64,000 nt of DNA, taken from assembly GCF_016629525.1 (NCBI RefSeq), contig NZ_AP024269.1, positions 806,001 to 870,000 of the forward strand, given 5' to 3'. This document shows, in pieces, positions 51,491 through 60,214 of the stretch (its first letter is position 1; every line of letters begins with the position of its first letter). The position numbers and the translations under genes are program-made. A model generated the notes under the pieces. It made no database searches, was not told the DNA's origin, and was given only the letters and a program-made list of their open reading frames with translations. Source of the stretch: Kaistia sp. 32K. Its GTDB lineage: Bacteria; Pseudomonadota; Alphaproteobacteria; Rhizobiales; Kaistiaceae.

Positions 51491-51509
51491 CTGTCCACCT
51501 GTAGGACAG
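51491..51509. promoter_or_regulatory. GntR operator candidate upstream of uxuA and GntR gene
   Basis: CTGTCC-acctgta-GGACAG is an exact inverted repeat (6-7-6), and the CCTGTA half-element also occurs at 51482-51487. It sits 84 bases before the GntR start. The remainder of 51160-51592 shows no gene; it contains phase-variable-looking GC-rich sequence but no clear structure. Confidence 0.6.
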
Positions 51510-51592
51510 CATTGCCTTGGCCGAATTTTGAAGCTACCCATTGCCTGTTCGCGAGGCGCGGAACGGCCCAGGCCGGCGGAGAACATGCACCG

Positions 51593-52360
51593 ATGGATTT
51601 CCCGAACCTGCACGCCCAGAGAGTGACGCTGGCGGACCAGATCGAGGCGCATATCCGCGACCTCATCGTTTCCGAGCGGCTCGGTTCGGGGGAGTTCCTG
51701 CCGTCCTCGATGGATCTCGCGGCCGAGTTCGGGGTCAGCCGGTCGATCGTCCGTGAGGCGATGAAGTCGCTTCAGGCCAAGGGCCTGATCGAGATCGCCA
51801 ATGGCAAGCGCGCCCGCGTGCGCCCGATGACGAACAGCGTGCTGATCGACTTCTTCGACCGCTTCGCGCGGACGGAGCGCGAGGCGGTGATCGACCTGCT
51901 GGAGCTGCGCCGGGGCATCGAAGTGCAGGGCGCCATTCTGGCGGCGCGCCGGCGTTCGCCCGAGGATCTCGCCAGCATGTGGGCGAGCGTGCGCAGCATG
52001 GGCGACAATCTGGGCGCAGACCCGGACGCGTTCCTCGAGATGGACGTGCAGCTCCATCTCGCCATCGCGCGCGCCTCGAAGAACCAGATGATGTTTCATC
52101 TCGTCGCCTCCATCCGCGAGGTCATGCGCGACACGATGCGCGAGGGCCTGTTGCGGCATCCGAGCGAAGAGGACTGGAAGAAGAACTATGCCGACCATCG
52201 CAAGCTGGTGACCCTGATCGACGAACAGGACGAGCCGGGCGCGGGCGCGCTGATGGCGCTGCATTTCGACCTCGCCATCCACCGCATCATGACCCTGGAT
52301 CCGGTCTCCCCTCGGGCAGCGCGTTCCGGGTCGCTCGCGGAGGATAACAAGATTTCCTGA
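51593..52360 (+). CDS. GntR family regulator, FadR subfamily
   Basis: 255 residues from ATG 51593 (MDFPNLHAQRVTLADQIEAH). Winged helix at about 12-80 (LGSGEFLPSSMDLAAEFGVSRSIVREAMKSLQAKGLIEIANGKRARVRP), FCD effector domain at 100-230 with metal-site candidates in EMDVQLHLAIARASKNQMMFHLV. Likely senses a hexuronate breakdown intermediate such as 2-keto-3-deoxygluconate or an aldonate and controls uxuA and the dehydratase gene downstream (129 bases later). Confidence 0.92.
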   Translation: MDFPNLHAQRVTLADQIEAHIRDLIVSERLGSGEFLPSSMDLAAEFGVSRSIVREAMKSLQAKGLIEIANGKRARVRPMTNSVLIDFFDRFARTEREAVIDLLELRRGIEVQGAILAARRRSPEDLASMWASVRSMGDNLGADPDAFLEMDVQLHLAIARASKNQMMFHLVASIREVMRDTMREGLLRHPSEEDWKKNYADHRKLVTLIDEQDEPGAGALMALHFDLAIHRIMTLDPVSPRAARSGSLAEDNKIS

Positions 52361-52489
52361 CCATCACGGGCAGGAGCCGCGGCAACCGCGATCCGGACGA
52401 CGGGGCGCGGAGCGGGAGGGGCACGCCGCGCATCGACAGGCGGCCGGGTCAAACGGGCTCGGCTGACAAGAAGACCAGGGAGGAAGACC

Positions 52490-53803
52490 ATGACGATCAC
52501 CGCCGCGCCGCTCGCGGAGAGCCTCGAAAACGCCGTGCGCATGGATTCGCGTCCGAGCGATCTGCGGATCACCGACATCCGGGTCGCGACCATCGTCGGC
52601 CAAGGCTACTACCCGATCCTGAAGATCGACACCAACCAGGGCGTCTATGGCCTCGGCGAGGTTCGCGACGCCGCGCATCCGGACACGGCGCTGCGGCTCA
52701 AGCATCTTCTGGTCGGTCAGAACCCCTGCAACGTCGACTACCTGTTCAAGTCGATCAAGAGCTACGGCAATGACAGCCGCGAGGGCGGCGGCGTCTGCGG
52801 CATCGAGATCGCGCTGATGGACCTCGTCGGCAAGGTCTATGGAATTCCCTGCTACCAGCTGCTCGGCGGCAAGTATCGCGACAAGGTTCGCCTCTATGGC
52901 GACACGCCGGCGCCGCGCCAGATGACGCCGGAGGGCTATGTCGAGGTGGTGAAGCGGCGTCTCGCCATGGGGCTGACCTTCATCAAGTTCGACCTGCCGG
53001 GCGAGCTCTTCGAGGCGACCCCGGGCGCGCTGGTCGGCGCGGCGACGAAGTTCGAATATCCGCAGTACAAGCAGTGGTACGCGCCGGGCCGGGGAGCGGG
53101 CGCGCGGATCAGCGAGCGCGGCGTCGAGCTGGCGGCGGAGATCACGGCGGCGGTGCGCGAGGCGGTCGGCGATGAGGTTTCGCTCTGCACCGACCATTTC
53201 GGCGAGGGCTTCGTCACCGCCGACGAGGCGATCCGCATCGGCCGGGCGCTCGAGCCCTACAACCTCGCCTGGATCGAGGATCCGCTGCCCTGGACCGACA
53301 TCGCCAACCACAAGAAGGTCGCCGATGCGCTGCTGACGCCGGTCGCGGCCGGCGAGGACCTCTATCTCTGGGAAGGGTTCCGCGAGGCGATCGAGACGCG
53401 CGCCTTCGACATCATCCATCCCGACATGCTCTCGTCAGGCGGCCTGATGGAGACGAAGCGGATCGCCGATCACGCCGAGCGCTTCGGCATCCCGACCGCG
53501 CTGCATGCCTGCTGCTCGCCGGTCGGCTTCATGGCGAACGTCCATCTCGGCGCGTCGATAGCCAGCCTCGTCGCTGTCGAGCATCATGGTCTCGACCTGC
53601 CGTTCTTCCGCCATCTCGTGACCGGCCTCGACGCCGATTACATGGCCGACGGCTATGTCACGGTTCCCGACGCGCCGGGTCTCGGCATCGACCTCAACGA
53701 AGAGGTGATCCGCGAGAACCTGCGCGAAGGGGCCGAATATTTCGGCGACACCAGCGAATGGAACCAGCTGCGCGTCGGTCCGGACTGGCTGGCGCACGAC
53801 TGA
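52490..53803 (+). CDS. Enolase-superfamily acid-sugar dehydratase (mandelate racemase group)
   Basis: 437 residues. Capping domain, then TIM barrel. Metal ligands: Asp235 (TDHFGEG), Glu263 (WIEDPLP) and Glu289 (AAGEDLY). Catalytic candidates: Lys166 in FIKFDL and His339 in ALHACCSP. A long insert at 172-208 (ELFEATPGALVGAATKFEYPQYK) shapes the substrate loop. The group includes D-mannonate, D-gluconate and galactonate dehydratases. Since a UxuA gene is adjacent, a different aldonate is probable. GGGAGGAAGACC upstream of ATG 52490 gives a strong ribosome site. Confidence 0.9.
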   Translation: MTITAAPLAESLENAVRMDSRPSDLRITDIRVATIVGQGYYPILKIDTNQGVYGLGEVRDAAHPDTALRLKHLLVGQNPCNVDYLFKSIKSYGNDSREGGGVCGIEIALMDLVGKVYGIPCYQLLGGKYRDKVRLYGDTPAPRQMTPEGYVEVVKRRLAMGLTFIKFDLPGELFEATPGALVGAATKFEYPQYKQWYAPGRGAGARISERGVELAAEITAAVREAVGDEVSLCTDHFGEGFVTADEAIRIGRALEPYNLAWIEDPLPWTDIANHKKVADALLTPVAAGEDLYLWEGFREAIETRAFDIIHPDMLSSGGLMETKRIADHAERFGIPTALHACCSPVGFMANVHLGASIASLVAVEHHGLDLPFFRHLVTGLDADYMADGYVTVPDAPGLGIDLNEEVIRENLREGAEYFGDTSEWNQLRVGPDWLAHD

Positions 53804-53815
53804 TCGGATCGCTCC

Positions 53816-53845
53816 GGGGCGCGTCGTGAAGGCGCGCCGCGCCCC
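53816..53845 (+). terminator. Hairpin after the enolase-superfamily gene
   Basis: GGGGCGCG (53816-53823) pairs with CGCGCCCC (53838-53845), loop of 14 containing a second short stem. Located 12 bases after the stop. Confidence 0.6.
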
Positions 53846-54041
53846 TGGAAAGCCGCCGGGTCCCTGCTGAGCGACCCCTTTGATCCGCCCGCAAATGCGG
53901 CTCGCGGCACGAATTCGCATGATTGACCCGTTAACTTCTCGCTCCCGTTATAGGTGTTGAGCTTATTATGCTGGTGGCTGTCCTTGCGGCATCCTCCCGC
54001 GTGACGCGCTTGCGGCCTAACCAACAGATGGAGAAGAGAAG

Positions 54042-55004
54042 ATGACTGCCCTGCGAATGAACAACAACGATCCCATTGCCCTGAACACCGTGGCTTCCGG
54101 TTCCGCGACGGCGGATGCCGTGCGGGCGATCCGCGACAATGGCTACGACAACATCCACCTCGATATCGACACGGTGAACGCCACCTGCTGGTGCTTCATG
54201 GAGCCGGTCGGCAAGCCCTCCTACACGCATGAGTTGATGGACGACATCAGCCGGATGCAGAAGTCGATCACCGGCGCCTTCGCCAACCTGCCGAACCAGG
54301 CCGCCGCGCCGTTCTCCTGGTTCGTCATGGCCTCGGCCGTGCCGGGCATCTACAATCTCGGCGGCGATCTCGGGCATTTCGCCCAGCGCATCCGCAGCCG
54401 CGACCTCGATGCGATGCGCCACTACGGCCATGTCGCCGTCGAGGCCATTCACCGCAACGTCGTCGCCTTCGACGCGCCGGTGGTGACGATGGCGCTGGTC
54501 CAGGGCGACGCGCTGGGCGGCGGCTTCGAGCATGCGCTGTCGTTCGACCTGATCGTGGCCGAGCGCAGCGCGAAGATGGGCCTGCCGGAAATCCTGTTCA
54601 ACATGTTCCCCGGCATGGGCGCGTACAGCTTCCTGTCGCGGCGCATGAGCCGTGACAAGGCCGAGGCGCTGATCCTGTCGGGCCGCATCCACACGGCCGA
54701 GGAGCTCTACGACATGGGCGTTGTCGACGTCCTGGCGGAAGACGGGCAGGGCCAGTGGGCCGCGATGGACTACATCGCCAAGCACAACCGCAAGCACAAC
54801 GCCCACCAGGCCATGTATCGGGCCCGTCGGCGCGTCAACCCGGTGACGCTCGAGGAACTCATCGATGTCGTCGACATCTGGGCCGAGGCGGCGCTGAACC
54901 TGACCGAAGCCGATCTGCGCAAGATGGACCGGCTCTGCTCGGCCCAGAACCGCCGGCTTGCCAGCCTGCAGACCGAGGCCCCGATCCTCGTGGCCGCCGA
55001 ATGA
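54042..55004 (+). CDS. rpfF: RpfF-type DSF synthase (crotonase family)
   Basis: 320 residues, crotonase fold. RpfF features: FSWFVMASAVPGIYNLGGDLGHF, IRSRDLDAMRHYGHVAVEAI, ALVQGDALGGGFEHALSFDLIVAE and MGLPEILFNMFPGMGAYSFLSRRMS. Glu163 (GGGFE) and Glu183 (GLPE) are 20 residues apart, as are the two catalytic glutamates of Xanthomonas RpfF (141 and 161 from memory). The reaction is dehydration plus thioester cleavage of 3-hydroxyacyl carrier, releasing a cis-2-unsaturated fatty acid. A C-terminal helix region with LTEADLRKMDRLCSAQNRR matches RpfF too. GGAG at 54030-54033 is its ribosome site. Convergent with the sensor kinase gene. Confidence 0.9.
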   Translation: MTALRMNNNDPIALNTVASGSATADAVRAIRDNGYDNIHLDIDTVNATCWCFMEPVGKPSYTHELMDDISRMQKSITGAFANLPNQAAAPFSWFVMASAVPGIYNLGGDLGHFAQRIRSRDLDAMRHYGHVAVEAIHRNVVAFDAPVVTMALVQGDALGGGFEHALSFDLIVAERSAKMGLPEILFNMFPGMGAYSFLSRRMSRDKAEALILSGRIHTAEELYDMGVVDVLAEDGQGQWAAMDYIAKHNRKHNAHQAMYRARRRVNPVTLEELIDVVDIWAEAALNLTEADLRKMDRLCSAQNRRLASLQTEAPILVAAE

Positions 55005-55010
55005 CACCGA

Positions 55011-55041
55011 TTGGCGATGCGCTCGACCGGCGCATCGCCAA
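55011..55041. terminator. Two-way terminator between rpfF and rpfC
   Basis: TTGGCGATGCGC-tcgaccg-GCGCATCGCCAA is a perfect 12-bp stem in the 52 bases between the converging stop codons. Confidence 0.75.
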
Positions 55042-55056
55042 CGCCCCGGCTGGCTG

Positions 55057-57567
55057 TCAGCCCAATCCCGCCTCGCGCGCCGAATAGGCGCGCATGGCCT
55101 TCTGCGTCCGCCGGAGCTCCGCCCTGGCCTGACGCGCGAACTCCGCCGAGGCGGCCCGCAACTCGTCCCCGCGCAGCTCGCGCCAGGGAGAACAGATGCG
55201 GCCGAGCGCCACGGCGCCGATATTGGCCGAGCTGCTCTGCAGCGCATGGTCATCGGTGCGGAACGCTTCCAGGTCGCCCTTGGCGGCGCTCTTGACCAGT
55301 CGTTCGAGCATGATCTCGGCGTCGGCCAGATAATCGTCCATCAGTTCGAGCACGAACTCCGTGCTGCCGAGCTTTTCCAGCCGCTCGACCGCCTTCTCGT
55401 CGAGGCTGGGCAGGATCTCGGTGCGAACGAGCGTCGGCCGGCTCCCCTTCGGGACAGGTGCGTCCGCCCCGCCGCGGGTGATCCGCTCGATGGCGGCGAT
55501 GAGCGCGGAGGGCTCCACCGGCTTGATCAGGCAGTCGTCCATCCCCGCGTCGCGCCAGCGGCTGTCATTGAGCGCGGTCGCATCGGCCGTCAGGCCGACG
55601 ATCGGAAGATGCCGTCCCCCGGTCTCCATCACGCGGTAGAGCTTGGTCGCCTCCAGCCCGTCCGTATCGGGCATGTTGAAGTCCATCAGCACGATGTCGA
55701 GCTGGTCCGCCTTGTCCTCCAGCAGGTCGAGCGCCTGGTCGCCGGTCTCCGCGATGAGCACGGCGTGTCCGGCCTCTTCCAGAATGCGGGAGAAGACGCG
55801 CTGGTTGATGCGGTTGTCGTCGGCGAGCAGCACGCGGCAGGGCCGGGCCTGCGGCACCGGGCGCGGGACCGCCGCCGTCGTCAGGGGAACGAGCATCGGC
55901 ACCGGCGCCGCCAGCCGGCAGGCGATCGTCAGCGCGCGGCGCAGCTCCGTCGCCGTCGGGCGCTCCGACAGCAGGCTGACGCAGCGCTGCCGGATGGACA
56001 GGCCGGGCAGCGACGGGAAGGCCTGCGGCTGGATCAGCACGACCTTCGGCGTCGAGCCCCCCGTGCCGCCGGACGGCAGCGCCAGATTCTGGGTGTCCGG
56101 CTCGAAGAGCAGGCGGATGGCGCCGGCCGCCTCGGGCGGGAACATGCGCATCGGTCCGAGCCGCGGATCGGCGATCTTCGGCTTCACGCCGAGGGCTGCG
56201 AGCGTCTCCGTCAGCGCCGCGAGCGGCGCGATATCGCGGCAGACCACTACGACGCCGCGCTCGCGCCAGGGCTCCTCCATCAGCGCCTCGTCCGGCAGCG
56301 TCTGGACAAGGATGTTGAAGCGGAAGGTACTGCCTTCGCCGAGCGCGCTTTCGACCGAGATCGAACCGCCGAGCAGTTCCACCAGCCGCCGCGCGATGGC
56401 GAGGCCGAGGCCGGTGCCGCCGAAGCGGTTCATGATGCTGGCGTTGGCCTGCGTGAAGTCCTCGAAGATGCGTTCCTGGTCCTTCGGCGCGATGCCGATG
56501 CCGGTATCGCTGATCTCCATCATCAGGCGAAGGCTGCCGTCTTCCTCGGTCTGGCCGTCGACCGCGATCGTCACGCCGCCCTCGCGGGTGAACTTCACGG
56601 CGTTGCCGACGAGGTTGACCAGGATCTCATGCAGGTGCTGCCGACTGCCGTGCAAGAGCAGCGGCGTGCGGGGCGTGACGTGGATGGCGAAGCTCAGCCC
56701 GCGCTCGCGCACCTGGCTCTCGACGAGCCGGCGCGCGTCGAGAAGCAGCGCCGCGAGGTCGATCGCCTCGTTCGACACCGGCATCCGCCCGGCCTCGATG
56801 CGCGAGAGATCGAGCAGGCTGTTGATCAGCGATTGCAGCGAACGGGTCGCGACATCCACCGTCTCGACCATGTCGCGCTGTTCGGGGACGAGCGGCGTGT
56901 TGCGCAGCAACCCCGTCATGCCGACGATGGCGGTCAGCGGCGTGCGCAGCTCATGGCTGACGCTGGCGAGGAACAGGCTCTTCGCCTGGCTGGCCTCCTC
57001 GGCCGCCTGGGTCGCGAGCGAAAGCTTGCGGATCAGCGTGCCGGCATAGGCGGGCAGGATGACGAGCCCGCCCAGCAATCCCGCCGAGAGATACCAGCGC
57101 TCGTACCAGAACGGCGTCGTCATCACGACGATGCCGAACGAAATCGTCGCGACGGGAATGGCGATCGCGAGCGAGGTCAGGCCGAAGCGGAAGCCGTTGC
57201 CGAAGATGACCCAGAGATAGATCGGAAAGAACAGCGCCGCGACGCCGCCGCCGAGGTGCATCTGCCAGGAGAGGAAGCCGCAATCCATCAGCAGCGCGAA
57301 GAGGCGCCGGCCGCGCGAGATGCCGGGATAGAGCAGGATATGGCCGAGCACCCCGAGCGCCAGGGTGATGTAGAGCGCCATGACGTCGAGCGCCTGGCCG
57401 ATCTCGTTGCCGCCCCGGTTCACGAGCAGCACGATGACGATGATGATCGCGAAGACGAGCCGGTTGTAGCTCATCTCGTGCTCGCTGTCGGGCCGGTCCC
57501 GCAGTCGTGCGGCCATCCAGCGGAACGGTGCGGCCAGCGTCTGGAGCACCCTAGCTGGCGCTCGCAT
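55057..57567 (-). CDS. rpfC: RpfC-type hybrid sensor kinase (TM input, kinase, receiver, HPt)
   Basis: 836 residues. The cytoplasmic N-terminus holds RLRDRPDSEHE (21-31), matching the RpfC input region next to the first helix. Five or so helices follow (about 35-175). Kinase: His205 (SVSHELRTPL), N-box NAVKFT near 322, DTGIGI, GGTGLGLA. A degenerate receiver-like region (435-560) precedes the receiver domain with Asp629 (LMDFNMPDTDG) and Lys (IKPVEP). HPt domain with His774 (DDHALQSSSANIGA). ATG 57567 overlaps the end of the upstream gene by 17 bases. It should sense a DSF-type fatty acid and pass phosphate to the response regulator encoded immediately before. Confidence 0.92.
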   Translation of the reverse strand: MRAPARVLQTLAAPFRWMAARLRDRPDSEHEMSYNRLVFAIIIVIVLLVNRGGNEIGQALDVMALYITLALGVLGHILLYPGISRGRRLFALLMDCGFLSWQMHLGGGVAALFFPIYLWVIFGNGFRFGLTSLAIAIPVATISFGIVVMTTPFWYERWYLSAGLLGGLVILPAYAGTLIRKLSLATQAAEEASQAKSLFLASVSHELRTPLTAIVGMTGLLRNTPLVPEQRDMVETVDVATRSLQSLINSLLDLSRIEAGRMPVSNEAIDLAALLLDARRLVESQVRERGLSFAIHVTPRTPLLLHGSRQHLHEILVNLVGNAVKFTREGGVTIAVDGQTEEDGSLRLMMEISDTGIGIAPKDQERIFEDFTQANASIMNRFGGTGLGLAIARRLVELLGGSISVESALGEGSTFRFNILVQTLPDEALMEEPWRERGVVVVCRDIAPLAALTETLAALGVKPKIADPRLGPMRMFPPEAAGAIRLLFEPDTQNLALPSGGTGGSTPKVVLIQPQAFPSLPGLSIRQRCVSLLSERPTATELRRALTIACRLAAPVPMLVPLTTAAVPRPVPQARPCRVLLADDNRINQRVFSRILEEAGHAVLIAETGDQALDLLEDKADQLDIVLMDFNMPDTDGLEATKLYRVMETGGRHLPIVGLTADATALNDSRWRDAGMDDCLIKPVEPSALIAAIERITRGGADAPVPKGSRPTLVRTEILPSLDEKAVERLEKLGSTEFVLELMDDYLADAEIMLERLVKSAAKGDLEAFRTDDHALQSSSANIGAVALGRICSPWRELRGDELRAASAEFARQARAELRRTQKAMRAYSAREAGLG

Positions 57568-59737
57568 GTTCGGTCTCCGTCGAACCCTGCACGGGGCCGG
57601 AAGTCCCTTCGCCGTATTGCGCGATCCAGTCGGCGAAGGCCTCCGCCGGCAGCGGCCGGCTGAAGAAGTAGCCCTGCACCTCGTCACAGCTTTCCGAACG
57701 CAGAAGCGAAAGCTGTGGTTCCGACTCGACGCCCTCGGCAAGCACCTGCAGATGCAGAATATGGCCGAGGTCGATGATGGTGCGCACGATGGCAAGCGCG
57801 CTCGGATCGTTGCCGAGGTCCTGCACGAAGGAGCGGTCGATCTTCAGCCGGTGCAGCGGGAAGCTGCGGAGATAGCTGAGCGAGGAATAGCCGGTGCCGA
57901 AATCGTCGACCGACAGCGTCACGCCGAGCGAGCGCAAGACATGCATCTGCTTGACGATCTGCTCGTCATTGCCGAGCAGGATGCCTTCGGTCAGCTCCAG
58001 CTCCAGCGATGTCGGCCGCATGCCGCTCGACCGCAGCGCGTCCTTGACCAAATTCTCCACGCCCTGCCGCTTGAACTGGATCGGCGACATGTTGACGGCG
58101 ACGCGCAGGTCGCCGAGCCCGGCGCCTTCCCAGGCGGCGCCCTGGCGACAAGCCTCGTTCAGCACCCACTCGTTGATCGGCAGGATCAGGCCCGTCTCCT
58201 CGGCAAGCGCCAGGAACGAGCCGGGGGCCAGCAGGCCGCGCTGCGGATGCTGCCAGCGCAGCAGCGCCTCGGCGCCGACCACCTTCCGGCTGCGGAGATC
58301 GATCTGCGGCTGGTAGTGCAGCACCAGTTCACGCCGCGAAAGGGCGCCGCGCAGCTCGCTCTCGAGATGCGCCGTCTGGCTGGCGCGCGGGCGCATGTCG
58401 GCCGCGAAGAAGCGCCAGATGCCGCCGCCCAGCGACTTGGCCAGATACATCGCCTGGTCGGAATTCTTCAGCAGCTCGTCCGGGTCGGTTCCGTCCTGCG
58501 GCGCGAGCGTGACGCCGATGCTGGCGCCGATATTGAGCGCGAGCGGGCTGTCTTCCTCGCTGTTGAGCAGGTCGAGGATCGACTGGGCCATGCGGCTGGC
58601 GTCATCCGGCCCGTCGATGTCGGATTGCAGGATGGCGAATTCGTCGCCGCCGAGGCGGGCGACGGTATGGCGGTCGCCGACCAGCCCCTTCAGCGCATCG
58701 GCGACGCGCTGCAGCAGCTCGTCGCCGCGGTGGTGGCCATGCGCGTCGTTGACGGCCTTGAAGCGGTCGAGGTCGATGAAATGCAGAGCGAAATGCTGGT
58801 CGCCGCGTCGGCCGCGCGCCAGTTCGCGCCGGAGATGGTCGCGCAGCATCAGCCGGTTCGGCAGGCCCGTAAGGGAATCATGGTTGGCAATGTGGAGCAG
58901 GCGCCGCTCGGCATGGCGCTGCTCGGTGATGTCGATCGAGGTCGAAAGGACGCTGGCGATCGTTCCGGTGCCGTCATAGAGCGGCGCCTTGCTGGTCAGG
59001 TAGATGCGCGGCTCGCCATTCGGCGCCACCACCTCTTCCTGGCGGGCCGAGATCGGGCGGCCGGTCTTCAGCACGAGCTGGTCGAGCCGGCGGCTGATAT
59101 GGGCGCGCTCCTCGCCGAGCAGCGTCTCGATCGGCTCTCCCACCAGATCCGCCGGCGTCTTGCCGAAGAAGGCGGCCTGATGCGCGTTGACGAAGACGCA
59201 GCGCCCGTCGCGGTCGGTGGCGTTGATCATGGCGGGCACGGTGTCGATCACCTGCGCCAGCGCCTCGCGGCTTTCCCGCAGCAATTGCTCCTTGGCGTTC
59301 AGGCTCATCTCCAGCAGGTCCGCCCGCTTGGCGATGACGAGCTGCTGCGTCCGGAGCTTCAGGAGGTTCTTGGCGCGGGCGAGGAACTCGACATGGTCGA
59401 CCGGGCTCAGCAGGAAATCGGTCGCGCCCGCCTCCAGCGCCGTGACGCGGAACTGCTGGTCGCTATAGGCCGTGATGACGATGATCGGGACGTCCCAGTT
59501 ACGGACGTCGGCCCGGATGGCCGCGGTCAGGTCCGCCCCCGTCATCGTCGGCATCTTGTAGTCGGTGATGATCAGGTCGACGGTGTTCTCGGCAAGCCAT
59601 TCGAGGGCTTTGCGGGGATTGCCGAAAGTGCGGATATCGATGTCGGATTCAAGCTGTCGGGCCAGCTTCGAATAGATGCGCTGATTGGTCGAGCTGTCGT
59701 CGACAATGAGGATCTTGAGCATCAGCGCTGGTGCCAT
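57551..59737 (-). CDS. Response regulator with RpfG-like receiver, PAS, GGDEF and EAL domains
   Basis: 728 residues from ATG 59737; ATG 59722 and 59773 are alternatives. Receiver about 8-125 with phospho-Asp59 (LIITDYKMPTMTG) and TFGNPRKALEWLAE, VPIIVITAYSDQ, ALEAGATDFLLSPV, AKNLLKLRTQQ, the pattern of the RpfG receiver. PAS about 160-275, GGDEF (RLGGDEFA, 363-367) and EAL (GAEALLRW, 490-492; DDFGTGYSSLSYL). Catalytic residues of both look intact; the product-inhibition site RxxD is replaced by GDRH. The gene lies directly upstream of rpfC and overlaps it. HD-GYP, the usual RpfG output, is absent. It probably makes or breaks c-di-GMP in response to RpfC. Confidence 0.93.
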   Translation of the reverse strand: MAPALMLKILIVDDSSTNQRIYSKLARQLESDIDIRTFGNPRKALEWLAENTVDLIITDYKMPTMTGADLTAAIRADVRNWDVPIIVITAYSDQQFRVTALEAGATDFLLSPVDHVEFLARAKNLLKLRTQQLVIAKRADLLEMSLNAKEQLLRESREALAQVIDTVPAMINATDRDGRCVFVNAHQAAFFGKTPADLVGEPIETLLGEERAHISRRLDQLVLKTGRPISARQEEVVAPNGEPRIYLTSKAPLYDGTGTIASVLSTSIDITEQRHAERRLLHIANHDSLTGLPNRLMLRDHLRRELARGRRGDQHFALHFIDLDRFKAVNDAHGHHRGDELLQRVADALKGLVGDRHTVARLGGDEFAILQSDIDGPDDASRMAQSILDLLNSEEDSPLALNIGASIGVTLAPQDGTDPDELLKNSDQAMYLAKSLGGGIWRFFAADMRPRASQTAHLESELRGALSRRELVLHYQPQIDLRSRKVVGAEALLRWQHPQRGLLAPGSFLALAEETGLILPINEWVLNEACRQGAAWEGAGLGDLRVAVNMSPIQFKRQGVENLVKDALRSSGMRPTSLELELTEGILLGNDEQIVKQMHVLRSLGVTLSVDDFGTGYSSLSYLRSFPLHRLKIDRSFVQDLGNDPSALAIVRTIIDLGHILHLQVLAEGVESEPQLSLLRSESCDEVQGYFFSRPLPAEAFADWIAQYGEGTSGPVQGSTETEHASAS

Positions 59738-60214
59738 GGACACTCGGAAGGCCTCTTGCGGTGGCATGGGCACGGTGGACTGCGATAACCGTATAGCATT
59801 GGAAGCTGTTTGGAAGCGGCTGCAGAGTGTGGCTCAGCGCGATTTATGTGTGTAGCCCGGCTGTTACGCAAGAGGCAGCCCCGGATCGCCACGCTTCTGG
59901 AAGCGAACAACCGCGTGAAGCGCGAAAAGAGACATTTCCCCAGCCTCGACCCCGGATGCGCGCCGCTCCGGCGGGGTGGCGCCCGTTTTTCATGGCAATC
60001 GCCGGCTCCGCGAGGCGACGGGCATAATTTTCCCGTCGCGCCGTTCCGCGCATGATGCGGTTTCTGTAAGCGCTCCGACCGATCGGATATCGCTGGAAAC
60101 AGGCTTCCCTTGGCGAGGTCTTGGCTCATCCGGGACCGCTCCATCGCGCCGGCGGCGGCCATGTCGCTCACGGCGGAAGCATCACCCTCTTCTGTCAGGC
60201 GAGGATCACGAGAG
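59738..60214. other. Gene-less divergent region
   Basis: 477 bases between the divergent regulator gene and the flavoprotein gene. Open frames in it show no family character. TTGGAAGC occurs twice 11 bases apart (59799-59806, 59810-59817), one helical turn, close to the regulator start, with a TATAC -10-like sequence on the minus strand near 59791. This may be a binding site for the regulator of the DSF module. Nothing else is recognisable. Confidence 0.3.

Noticed and set aside
52490..53803. Identification of the enolase-superfamily protein as D-mannonate dehydratase ManD
   Set aside because: ManD-type D-x-H is not present after the first metal ligand (here DHFGEG), and a UxuA gene is adjacent; substrate left open.
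54958..59788. Long plus-strand open frames antisense to rpfC and the GGDEF-EAL regulator gene
   Set aside because: Arg/Ala/Gln-rich composition without domains, mirroring the real genes on the other strand.
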